From Fragilariopsis cylindrus CCMP1102 (lineage: Eukaryota > Bacillariophyta > Bacillariophyceae > Bacillariales > Bacillariaceae), in assembly GCA_900095095.1 (NCBI GenBank), contig FMBT01000641.1, forward strand, positions 1 to 30,461: a stretch of 30,461 bases of DNA. The letters run 5' to 3'. Positions 1 to 9,677 of the stretch are shown here, one piece after another. The notes under the pieces are model-generated. The model was not told the DNA's origin. It saw only the letters and a list, made by a program, of their open reading frames with translations, and did no database searches. The position numbers and the translations under genes were made by a program. Within the stretch, counting starts at the first letter, position 1. Each line of letters begins with the position of its first letter.

Positions 1-590
1 GATCGATAATTACTTGAATATTCCTTAGGTGTTGGTCTCCAATGTTGTGTTTCAGGTAGGTTCAAAGGAAATATTCGTCATAACTGCATACTTCACACCA
101 GCTTTATCGTATACCAATTGTGAAAATCTTTCAGCTCCTGCAATACCATCATTACGAAAACTTGTATAGAATTTTCCGTACTGCATCTAAATCACGATTC
201 TAATTTCATCTTTGAGACCAAGTGTCACCAGGACCGTGATTACACCACGGCACGCTTCAGAAATAGGTGACCGATCAATGAATAATGCTTTCCAAATTAT
301 ATCAGCCTGTTGCTGTTTACTTTTTGCATAGAAATGTTCTGGAATCTTACGGTGGTGCTGTATAAAGTATTCAGCAACTAAGTAATGGTATGTTAATAAC
401 TCATCAATACCCATAAACACAAGCACCATGTGTTGGTGAAGTAAATGTGTTATGCAAATCAATTGCAACAGCAGATGAAACTTCTGAAAATACAATTGAT
501 CTAATAGTATCACGATCATCTTTTTGAGCGAACGCTTCATCAATTGACTGTCATTCGGTATTGATGTCTTTTTATAATGTAAGGACGGCG
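1..590 (-). pseudogene. Uronate isomerase-like amidohydrolase, decayed and cut by window edge
   Basis: Read on the minus strand, conserved blocks of a metal-dependent amidohydrolase of the uronate/glucuronate isomerase type appear in order but in different frames: an Asp-Leu-His block near 455-445, GIDELLTYHYLVAEYF near 411-364, then a block ending DRSPISEACRGV, then NDGIAGAERFSQLVYDKAG near 155-99, and HWRPTPKEYSSNYR near 43-2. Moving between blocks needs one-base shifts at roughly 450, 411, 200, 150 and 53. The family's metal-binding His-x-His reads His-Asn-Thr because of an extra A near 450. Uronate isomerases convert glucuronate/galacturonate to the ketose form. The family call rests on remembered similarity to bacterial amidohydrolases, so the substrate is uncertain. 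The gene continues past base 1, and its 5' end, near 540-640, is not resolved. It lies directly downstream of the broken reductase gene on the same strand and may have been fused to it. Confidence 0.6.
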
Positions 591-689
591 ACTACCACTA
601 AAGATCTGCATCGTCCAAAGTACCTACAAATACATATAAGTAGAGAATGTTTTTGTTTAACCAGTTTGTGAGATTATTTATATAGATTA

Positions 690-2962
690 TAATATGCAAC
701 GGTGATCGGATATACGGACGTGGCGTGACGTGGATGAACGTTTGTTTGTAGTCGATAGTCAGAAAGAAAATCTTTAAAATTCCACTTTAACTTACCATCA
801 ATCAACGTTTCACAATTTGCATCTAAATCCATCTCTTTTAATATATTAATCATCCCATCATCAGCAACTATTCTTCCTAATACAGTTGCAATAGCCTTTA
901 CTAATACTTTGTATTGTGATGTATGTGAAATTGATGATAAATTTCCACCATTTTTTCCTTCAAATATAAATGTATATTATATTGATAGTCCGAAGGTTGT
1001 AGTGCACGTTTCATGAGTGCGCTGTCATTTTTGCACCTGGGTGTACGGCCAGAACTCGAGTTAAGTCCATACCTTCTTGAGGACCAAAGCATTACGAAAA
1101 TTAGGAAAATTAGAATCATCATCGACGGTACAAGCACAACGAAATTATACCAGCCCTTGTTTAAATTATATGATAAACCATCTGCGTATACAATTGTATC
1201 GGCATCAGTGTCATCCGTATCATCCTCATCATCATCAACGGCATAGGTCCAGTTTTTGAGGTCGTCGAGTTTTTTAATCTTATTATTGTCCAACCATCCT
1301 TTGTGGATACCAGTCGTCTCATATCTCGATTTTCATTGTATGGAGTTAAGAATCGAATTAATGCTGCCAATGCAAATACTGTAGAACAAGTTACGGGCTT
1401 TGTTTTATATCATTAGATGCGGGGTATTCCAAGTACAATGTCATGTGAGATTGAGTGGTCCGAAAGACGCACATGGAAGAAAGAAAGGAAACGAACAAAA
1501 AAACAGTGCGCAAATTCGATTACGAGAAGCTGGTATAACAATTACTGTACATACCTTATTAGATTGTATTAAATCAGTAATAGTTGGTCCAAAACGTATA
1601 CCACCTTTTGCTGCACCATTTTGTGTTATAAAGAATGTTGATAAACCAAAATGTTGATGTACTAATCGTTTTCTCCAGTCATTATAAACAGCAATAGCAT
1701 CCTCTTCTGTTACATTACAAAGTTCCTTAGTAGTGTTATTGTTGTTGGATTAATACCTTCTAATATTTGATTATAAAAAAAAGAATCTAAATAGTTCAAT
1801 AATAGTTTTGAATTATTATTGGAAGAATCATTATCATTGTTATTATCAGAATCAGATGATAATATATCAGTCATTGTCATACCACATAATGCCATAACAT
1901 GTGCAATAGCAGTATGGGTACATTCGCAATTCGTAATTTTAATGCTATATCAGCTTGAAGTTGATTTGGTTTAGAACGAATTACAACACCAAATTTTTCT
2001 TTTAAAGATGATTTGTTATTGTTGGATGATGAAAATGAGAATGGTAAATCGTCATTAAGATCTTCAATAACTAATGCTTTTGCTGGTATAGGTTCAGCTC
2101 TAGGAACTAATCCATTCGGTGTAGTATCTGGTCGTTGCGATGTAATCCGATCCACCATTGTATTATGAAATACAACGGATTCATTTATAAATGATAGCAT
2201 ATTATCGTTGTCTGATGCTAATTCCATCATATAGTTACAAATTACATTCCCATTTTGGGATACATTATCTGTATTAATAATACATATCTTTGTTTGCTGT
2301 TTCTTCTTGTTTTCAAGTTTTTGTTTCTTCTATTTCTCGTTCTCGTTGTTGTTCGATGACGAGGATGTCAAAGATGCTGACGGGAACAATTCTTGATTTT
2401 TCGATAAAGCAACTAATATATCAAATAAATCTATCATTGCTTTCGATGAGGAACTTGATAATCCAGCTTCGGTGACACCCACACCAATAATAAATGGTTT
2501 ATTATTATTATTATTTTCTTCTATAGGCATACTACACAAATTGGAAGCACAAAGATTCAATACATCTTGTTTCCCTTCATTACTACCTAATGTACCAGCA
2601 CCATAATATGGTATTTGATCAATTGTTATTTTACCATCATAATGGACTGTATCAACGTCATACGTCCAAGTATAAGACGAATCTGCTGTCCCTGCATCTT
2701 CGTTACTATTGTTATTATTATTATTATCACTAATGGTATAATCTAAAAATGATCGTCCACGTGTTTGTATAATTACAGGATGATAATTGGATTCAATTAA
2801 TGCAGGAACTAATACACTACGAAGGAATCTACCAGATCCAATACAAATGGAATCTATTACATCTATATCTATAGAGTCACCAGCAAAAAAGGTGGAAGAA
2901 CATAATAATTGTTCCTGTTCTTCCAACTTGACGTCGTTATTGTCGTTGCTTTGACTGGCCAT
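690..2962 (-). pseudogene. Mannitol dehydrogenase / uronate reductase-like gene, decayed
   Basis: A long-chain NAD-dependent sugar-acid or polyol dehydrogenase (mannitol dehydrogenase, fructuronate/tagaturonate reductase family). The ATG at 2962 opens a Rossmann-type N-terminus with IGSGRFLRSVLVPALIESNY. An in-frame TAG at 2330-2332 interrupts it, after which the same frame resumes with ICIINTDNVSQNGNVI and the FHNTMVDRIT block. Near 1920 a one-base loss falls inside the family signature KxxxxNxxH: K, L, R, I, A, N are in one frame and the following T-H-T-A-I-A-H-V in the next. Further shifts lie near 1740, 1330 and 1143. A likely intron spans 1398-1554 (AAG|GTATGT ... AAAG|CCC), and another probably spans about 958-1072. 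The C-terminal block KAIATVLGRIVADDG reads near 880-836. The end is not fixed; 690 is approximate. Asn and Ser runs inside the coding region are typical of this genome. Recent decay or a bad allele is more likely than a working gene. Confidence 0.7.
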
Positions 2963-3708
2963 GATTGATTGATTTCACTGTGCTAGTCTAGAAATGGTAC
3001 TAAACTTATTTGTCTTGTCTACTCTTCTTTGTGGGTTATGCTCACGTACTAGTAATAGCTAGTAATAGCTAGCTAGTATCTGCACTAGAGGCAGAGTAGT
3101 ACTGTAGTGATGTCTAATGTCGATGCTGTGATTGTTGTCGTGTGGCGCGAACGTGGAAAATTTACGCGCGAGAGTAGAAAAGATCTTGTGAACGAAGAAA
3201 AGGGATGCATTTAAGATCTTTGAGTCGTACGGTAAGTTATCTCGCATTCTCGTCAATCTTCGTTCACTGTGTACAAGATGTAAATCGTGTTCCTTGAAAA
3301 TACAGTAACCAACGAAAAAATGTGTCTCCAGCCAGTTGTCCTCCCTTCAGTTGGAAGGAGTAAAAGATTTTACCGCTGAATGCTTTTAATAGAGAAGAGA
3401 AACAGAATGAATCGAAAGTTTTGAGCGATGCGGGGTGATTGAGAGCGGCAGTTGAATTTTTGTGGAGCGAAAACAACCGCGTTGTTTGCAAGCTACAGAC
3501 AGCACGCTGTTACTGGTATCGATAACATGCCAGTAATTACTGCCAACAACAGCAACCGCCATTTAAATTCTACTGGTAGTATTAACTTTACAGCTACAAA
3601 TAAAACAGAAGGTGTAACTACTATCTATGGTCTACCTTTTATAAAGCTTAGTCGTCAATAATTGGGCGTTTGTTGTTTAATTGTTACTACAACTATTAAT
3701 ATTTTAAT
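2963..3708. other. Intergenic, upstream of the broken reductase gene
   Basis: No convincing conserved gene. It holds a short AGTAATAGCT direct repeat at about 3051-3070 next to GCTAGCTAG, and a stretch around 3140-3180 with CGCG-containing words that may be promoter sequence for the minus-strand gene at 2962. A 69-codon frame at 3452-3661 (plus) is the only candidate and is listed separately. Confidence 0.5.
3452..3661 (+). CDS. Possible small protein, unrecognised
   Basis: An ATG-initiated 69-codon frame ending 47 bp before the stop codon of the convergent acidic-protein gene. The product is Thr/Asn-rich with no signal peptide, membrane span or motif I recognise. Composition is not far from real low-complexity proteins in this window, but nothing else supports expression and chance is a fair explanation. 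Confidence 0.2.
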   Translation: MNFCGAKTTALFASYRQHAVTGIDNMPVITANNSNRHLNSTGSINFTATNKTEGVTTIYGLPFIKLSRQ

Positions 3709-4583
3709 TTAGATCCTTTTCAAAGTTAAAATTTGGATTTTCTTCAAGTACTGCTTTTGAATCTTAACTCTCATTTTATAGAATTCGTACGCATCATCGA
3801 AATCCATTGTTTCAAAGTGAGTCGACTTGCGTTTACAAAATCTATACATATCCACTTTACGTTGTAACGATACGACACCGAGAATAGTATGATGACCCTT
3901 TGTTCCTTCTTCTTCTTCTTTTTCTTCTTCTTCATCATCATCATCATCATCATCACTGTCATCGCCCGTTGTTCGTGATCTTTTCTTTGGACGAGAAATA
4001 CTAATGCTAGTAGATACTGTGTATCCTATACCTTCTGTGTATTTATCAGTTACGACTTTAGCACCATCACTGCCTTTATTGTTTTCGTCGTCATTGTCAT
4101 CGCCATCATCACTTGAATAACAAGGGGCAGTTCTATCGTCGCTGTCGTCGCTGTTATCATCACTTTTAGTGCTATCACCACTATCATATTCTTTGCAAGA
4201 CTTCTTGCCGTCTTCACCATCGATTGCTGCTGCTGATTTGTTCTTTTTACTACTACGGCTGGTAACCAATTCCATTGCATCGCTTTGCTCCTTTATCCAT
4301 TGAATGATGAATGCATATTTCTCTTCATCTGTAGCAAATGCAGCAGCGTTTCGATCGTAAGTTTCTACATCCCGCCTTGAATGATTGGTTCGTCGAGATT
4401 CAGCTCTGGTGTTACGCTCTGGAGTAATAACCTGTGTTACATTGTTACTGAACGAGGCTGACTGTCTTTTGTTTTCCATATCTAATAAATAAGCAAGAAC
4501 ACGGTGAGTGCGTTACCATTGCTATTTAATACGTGCAATGTTCAGTCGAGAGGTAAACCAATGATAAACTTACCTCCTTCCAT
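3709..4583 (-). CDS. Acidic low-complexity nuclear-type protein, two exons
   Basis: I do not recognise a family. The main exon (4481-3709) encodes a Lys/Arg/Ser-rich start, a short helical segment (YAFIIQWIKEQSDAMELV, about residues 59-76), a long Ser/Asp/Glu-rich acidic middle, a PKKRSR nuclear-localisation-type cluster near residue 169, a run of Asp then Glu (about 177-195), and a basic, probably helical C-terminus (MYRFCKRKSTHFETM onwards). An ATG at 4479 could start it. However, a better gene model adds a 10-nt first exon at 4583-4574 (ATGGAAGGAG) followed by a GTAAGT donor and a TTATTAG acceptor at 4482, giving 260 residues in frame (MEGDMENK) and a 92-nt intron. The acidic/basic layout suggests chromatin or RNA-associated work, which is inference only. 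The Asp/Glu runs come from GAT/GAA triplet repeats near 3906-3960. Confidence 0.7.
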
Positions 4584-5375
4584 TATTTGTCAAATCTTCA
4601 CATCGGTTGAAATAATGAAAAGAATGGGATGAAACACAAATTTTATGTATAAATTATGGAAAGATCATTGAATAAATCGATCATTATTGATTGATTAATT
4701 TAAAAGTCGTTGTACAAATCATCTTTCTGCGGTGTCGCTGTATATATCTTTAATCTCATTGGCTAGCTAGCATCTGGTACATCCCACGACACCACGTATG
4801 TTCAATGTGCACATATGCGGTATTAATACGAAGTGTCGTGACAACATTGCTAGCCATGACGAAGGCGGGCACCTCTTCTACCTCCTTCTTCTGTACCGTT
4901 ACCAAAATGTTCTTTTTATTTTATTCTGATCTTCTTCCTTCTAAGAACTGGTTTTAGCTGCCTTGATCAAATTTAAAACTTTTTATAGGCTATCTACTAC
5001 AGCCCTACTGGGTACAAGCGAAAACCCGAAGCAATGACGCGCACCTTTTTTAAAAGCACAATCTTTTATCTACAGTATAACTCCATGATTTAGACTACTT
5101 CAAGTGGTTCTCATTTCCCCTATCACGTCTCTGTTCTTTTAATAGCTGCAACTATTTTCGACGGAAGCACAATATGATTGATCTCCTTGTACCACGAGAT
5201 CTTTCTTCATTTCTTTACTCGACTTCGAAGCTTACATCACTTTAAGATATTTCATATTCATACTTTTTATCTCGATTTCCATTCGATCGACCTACGTAAA
5301 CACTCAACCACTTGTACATCATATGACAGGCGTAGTAAATATTAGATTAGTTTTCGCTCAAACAAACAATTAAAA
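4584..5375. other. Intergenic between divergent genes
   Basis: About 790 bp separating the divergent acidic-protein gene and the FHA-like gene, so it should contain both promoters. I see GGCTAGCTAGCATC near 4762 and ordinary AT-rich sequence with normal CpG frequency. No RNA gene or coding region is evident. Confidence 0.5.
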
Positions 5376-7955
5376 ATGGTATCTCGTTGTTGTTTAGGAC
5401 TCCGACGCATTCTTGGGGACGACGATGTCCATCCTTTCATCACTCTCCATAAGGGAATGTATCTAGGAAGAACTCCGTCAAGTGCCAGGGTGAAGAAACA
5501 AATACTACGTGGAGATACTACCAAGTATGCATCATTAGGTATTATTTCAAATGATATACCTACAAAACTCCTGAAGACCATCGGTCTATCCGACCAAAAG
5601 ATCATCCTTGAGCGCATAATGTATGATGAACGATCCATCGGGGCAAGTCGAGTATACTTAAACAAGATTCGGGAGAATCAAGGCAGAAGTCACAGCTTAG
5701 TTCCCGGAGAAAATGTAGACTGTCAGGAAGGCGATACATTAGAGATAAGGGGCCAGTACCATACTTGCAAATTCAAGGTCGATCGTGTAGACCGCAGAAG
5801 CCAGGAAAATAGAACGGAAAAGGAAGTTGCTTCGTATTCCGAAGGGATTGCTGGACGAGACAATGCTGGTCGATTTCTAAAGAAGAGGAAGGATCAGCAG
5901 CAGGCTCGAATTGGTGGTAACAAAAGAAATAAATCACCACATGATACGACTCCTGAAAAGAGCTCAAGAGTACCTCCAACAGAGGAAGAGGATGGCCCCG
6001 AATCTCCGTTAGCTAAGACACCTGAAACAGACAACGAAAGAGAACTGCATCAAGATGATACAAACGCTGCTATTGCTACTGCTGGGATGTTTGTTGGAGG
6101 GCAGAATCAGGATGGGTCTCCCAAGGCTGGAGCCACGGAGAATACGGCTCACACCGCCACTCCGCAGTCTACAAGCAACGAAGTAGATCCTCCTCAGGAG
6201 GATACAGAAGAGAATGCAGGTGGTCGTACTGGTGACGATGGTGGTGATAATAACCATCCTCGTGCGACCACAAAACTTCATGGTTTAATCGAACGACAAA
6301 AGATAGTCGAAGCAATGCAATGGTTGGACGATCCAATTGGTATCCGAGATGCAAGAACTCAAAATATTCTTGCTCATGATCTACCTATCCATAGCCTGAT
6401 ACCATTAGCTACAATTGGGAGCGAAGAACATAAGAAGGCATGCTTTGACCTCATGTCAAAGCTAATTGACGTACACCAAGATTCTCTTGATCATCCCAAT
6501 AAAAAGGGTATGATTCCAGTACAATATGCGGAATATTTGTTTGTAGAAAAGAAGTTCATCGATTTGTTGCTCATCAAGGCTCCTCACACAAAGAGGCTAC
6601 TAGCGAAGAGTACAGCTTTGGTTGCAATATCGTCACGCGACATCGACCTCTGTTATCATACAAACGAGCGCTGCAACTGTAACGCACGCTTCTTCGAAAA
6701 GAAAGCAAGGCATCTAACCAAAGTTGATGCGAATTCAATGAACAAAGAGTTGAATTATGCTGTTCGAACCACTCTCAAGCAAAACAAGTTTGTTGAAGAA
6801 CGACTCACTAGTCTCGTCGACAAGAGCAAAAACAAATCTGTAACCCGTTCCTTTTTAACGGACTTTTTGGACGAGTACCACGAATCGCGTAGTAAGACTG
6901 ATAAGGTCCTTGTTCTTTGTGACCACGAAGGTGATTGTGCAAAATGCAATTTGAATCATCCAATTTTTACATCAAAAGCGGAATGGAACAGCAATAATAA
7001 TGCCCTTGATGTAAACGTCATCAAGCTCAATCGTGCAATTGGAAAATGCAAGGATCTCTCCGAGCATTTGATAGCTCCAGAAAAGATAGAAGAGAATGTT
7101 AAAGAGGCACTCGTGACTTCTTTCTTTGCAAGCACGCAAGTAACTTCGCTCGATCATCAAAAGGAGGTAGACAGCCGCAAACAAGCAGAAGAAACTATTG
7201 AAGAGCAAAAGAAAGAGGTATCCACTTTTAACGACGAGAAGATTGATTTAATTAGTCGCAATAAAAAGATGAAAGAAACTAACGTTGATCAAGAGAAGAT
7301 AATTTCTACTTTGAAAAAGCGATTTGAAGTCGAAAGTGAGACATGTCTCCTTGCCGTGCAAAGGGAGCGAGAAAAGGATGAGGAACTGCACAAAAAAACT
7401 GAAGCCTTGAGAGTTTTCGAAGAGAAATACAAAATAGGCGAGAGAAAAATCGAAGAATGCGAAGATAATATGGCAAAACTTGTCGATGCCAATATTATGG
7501 CATTTACATCGATCGACCCTGAGAAGTACTCAACGTGGATTCTTGAATTCTACGCAGATCGAGCACTTGAATCCCTAACAGAGGACGGCGTTTCTATGGA
7601 GGATAGACGCAGTCGTCTAGAGCTTTTACATAGGATTGTCAGTGCAATCATTGAAAGACAAGATTGCGACATCCTTAAATCTGTAGCCGAGAAAATGAGT
7701 AATCACCTGCGCGAGTGTAAAGTTGAGAACGAACATGACTGGGCATCTTCATTCATTGATATGAATGGACTCGAACTCGATACGATATCGGACAAGTTTC
7801 TGAATAATCTTACTGCCGACCTTCTCGATAAAATCTCACGTTTTCATACGGATACTGCAACATCTGCTGGAGTAAAACACGAGGTATTAGGCCCGACGAC
7901 GAGGTCAAGATATAATGATAGTCAGAATGAGCTCAATCCAGAACTTATCGTTTAA
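5376..7955 (+). CDS. FHA-like, Cys/His-rich, coiled-coil protein (859 aa)
   Basis: A single uninterrupted exon starting at ATG 5376 in a good context (AAAAATGG). Residues about 25-137 resemble a forkhead-associated (phosphothreonine-binding) beta sandwich: a GMYLGRTP entry strand, then DERSIGASRVYLNKI in the position of the usual Ser-x-Asn-Gly-Thr-x-x-Asn loop, then CQEGDTLEIRGQYHTCKFKV as the closing strands. Residues 140-300 are charged and disordered, with several Ser/Thr-Pro sites. Residues 303-420 are helical with an ankyrin-like rhythm (HPNKKGMIPVQYAEYLF). Two Cys/His clusters follow: LCYHTNERCNC (425-435) and CDHEGDCAKCNLNH (515-528), possibly zinc-binding. Residues 595-705 are a heptad-rich coiled coil, followed by a helical C-terminal domain. 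FHA plus coiled coil suggests a phospho-dependent scaffold. I cannot name an orthologue. Codon use is more mixed than in the neighbouring epimerase or RPT1. Confidence 0.8.
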   Translation: MVSRCCLGLRRILGDDDVHPFITLHKGMYLGRTPSSARVKKQILRGDTTKYASLGIISNDIPTKLLKTIGLSDQKIILERIMYDERSIGASRVYLNKIRENQGRSHSLVPGENVDCQEGDTLEIRGQYHTCKFKVDRVDRRSQENRTEKEVASYSEGIAGRDNAGRFLKKRKDQQQARIGGNKRNKSPHDTTPEKSSRVPPTEEEDGPESPLAKTPETDNERELHQDDTNAAIATAGMFVGGQNQDGSPKAGATENTAHTATPQSTSNEVDPPQEDTEENAGGRTGDDGGDNNHPRATTKLHGLIERQKIVEAMQWLDDPIGIRDARTQNILAHDLPIHSLIPLATIGSEEHKKACFDLMSKLIDVHQDSLDHPNKKGMIPVQYAEYLFVEKKFIDLLLIKAPHTKRLLAKSTALVAISSRDIDLCYHTNERCNCNARFFEKKARHLTKVDANSMNKELNYAVRTTLKQNKFVEERLTSLVDKSKNKSVTRSFLTDFLDEYHESRSKTDKVLVLCDHEGDCAKCNLNHPIFTSKAEWNSNNNALDVNVIKLNRAIGKCKDLSEHLIAPEKIEENVKEALVTSFFASTQVTSLDHQKEVDSRKQAEETIEEQKKEVSTFNDEKIDLISRNKKMKETNVDQEKIISTLKKRFEVESETCLLAVQREREKDEELHKKTEALRVFEEKYKIGERKIEECEDNMAKLVDANIMAFTSIDPEKYSTWILEFYADRALESLTEDGVSMEDRRSRLELLHRIVSAIIERQDCDILKSVAEKMSNHLRECKVENEHDWASSFIDMNGLELDTISDKFLNNLTADLLDKISRFHTDTATSAGVKHEVLGPTTRSRYNDSQNELNPELIV

Positions 7956-8207
7956 CAATAATGATACCGCTCTATTTTGCGTTGTATATGCGTTTTCATA
8001 TAAAATAGATGTTATAATCAATAATTTAATAATCTTTTTGAATTAGAAATGCACCGTACCGTACCGTCTATAAATGCTAGTTAGTTAGTTAGTTAGTTAG
8101 TTAGTTACAACAATAGACTGACTCTTCTTCGAGGTACGTCACACATACATGACAAAAAAATCGACTGACTCAACTCCCACTTGGGCAACAAACATCTCGA
8201 TTATTAT
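7956..8207. repeat. Convergent 3' region with (TTAG)n microsatellite
   Basis: The short gap between two convergent genes. It contains a TTAG tandem repeat of about seven units at 8078-8107 and a small ACCGT repeat at 8051-8068. Both genes probably end transcription here. Confidence 0.85.
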
Positions 8208-9677
8208 TTATTTCGTTTCTATTACTTCAACTTTTATTGCAACTTTTACATCCTCCTCTTTTATATCCTCCTCTTTTACATCTTCTTTGACTACTTCATT
8301 ATATCCATATGGATTTGTCGATTGCCATTTCCATGTATCATTACACATATTTTGTACATTTAATGTTGCTTTCCAATTTAATAATGTATTTGCATATGAG
8401 GGATCCGCATACATGGATGCAACATCTCCTGGACGACGGTCGACAAATTTATATTTGATTTTCAATCCAGTAGCTTGTACCATACCCTCCACTAATTCTA
8501 ATACCGATACACCATGACCGGTACCTAAATTAATAGCTTCACAACCTAAATCAGTTGTAGTATATAATTTATCAATGGCTGCCACATGTCCTTTGGCTAA
8601 ATCTACCACATGGATATAATCACGTACACCGGTACCATCGGGTGTATCATAATCATTACCAAAAATTGATAATTCCGGACGTCGACCCACACATACTTGT
8701 GCAATAAATGGCATTAAATTATTTGGTATCCCCTGTGGATCTTCCCCGATTCGACCACTGGCATGTGCACCAATGGGATTAAAGTAACGTAAAATTAAGA
8801 TATTCCAACTTTTGGGTGAGGAGGCATATGTATCTCTTAATATTTCTTCAACAAACAATTTCGTTCGTCCATAGGGATTCGTGGTAGAAAGTCGAGCAGA
8901 TTCAATTAATGGTAACATTTCTGGTTCACCATAGACGGTGGCAGACGAGGAAAAAACAAAATGTTTGACTTGATGTGTTTCTAAACACTGTAGTAAATTA
9001 ATGGTACCACCAATATTACAATCATAATAATCCAATGGTTTAGAAGAGGATTCACCCACTGCCTTTAATCCAGCAAAATGGATACAGGAATCAATATCAG
9101 GAAATTCAGTTAATACTGTATTGTTTGGATATTTGTTTTGTGTATTGATAGTTAGTGTGTGTGTGTGTGTGAGAGATGATACAAAAATAAGAAACGCGGA
9201 CACGAAGACCAGACAAAGAGTTGTTCTAAATTTAAAAACACCATCTTACTTACCTTGGTTTAGTTTTTCTTTATCACGGATATCACAATTCCGAAATTCA
9301 AGACGATTCGCATCACATAGCGAACCTTCATATTCTGTCACCAGTTCTCGAACACGTTTCAATGATTCTTCCGAGGAATTATCTAAATTATCCACGACAA
9401 TGACTCGATATAATTGATTGGGTATTTTTAATAATTCTAAACAGGTATGTGATCCAATATATCCGGCACCACCCGTCACCAGTACGGTACGTTGACGTTG
9501 TTGTGGTTGACTGCCACTAACACTACCGCCTGGTGCTGTCATAGCTAAGGCACCAACAACGATCTGTTGATTCGTTGTTGTTGTAGTTGTGGACCAACAT
9601 AGTACACATATTGCTAACAGTACAGCAGCAGTAGCAACAGTTACTAGACGATGACGACGATGTTGATGTCGAGGCAT
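8208..9677 (-). CDS. GALE: UDP-glucose 4-epimerase with N-terminal membrane segment
   Basis: Interconverts UDP-glucose and UDP-galactose with bound NAD (Leloir pathway, galactan and glycoprotein precursor supply). Two exons, 9677-9254 and 9115-8208, are joined across a 138-nt intron (CAAG|GTAAGT ... ACAG|TA) to give 443 residues. Visible motifs are the NAD-binding [10 protein letters not shown] (67-76), [11 protein letters not shown] (155-165), catalytic Ser in FSSSATVYG (about 199) and the Tyr-x3-Lys pair in NPYGRTK (Y223, K227). Then come [18 protein letters not shown] and a C-terminal [13 protein letters not shown], all as in GalE. Two additions are unusual: a basic start plus hydrophobic span at residues 11-28, which could be a signal anchor into the ER/Golgi, and a C-terminal tail with imperfect VKEED repeats. 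The intron carries a (CA)n run on the coding strand. Leucine is mostly TTA. Confidence 0.96.

Noticed and set aside
3059-3256. 65-codon minus-strand frame
   Set aside because: Covers the probable promoter of the broken reductase gene; no protein-like pattern.
8078-8107. TTAG repeat as an interstitial telomere
   Set aside because: The unit is TTAG, not TTAGGG or TTTAGGG, and it is short; a simple microsatellite.
8149-8517. 122-codon plus-strand frame over the 3' end of the epimerase gene
   Set aside because: Antisense to the conserved epimerase C-terminus; Ser/Thr/Phe-rich reading caused by the VKEED repeat codons.
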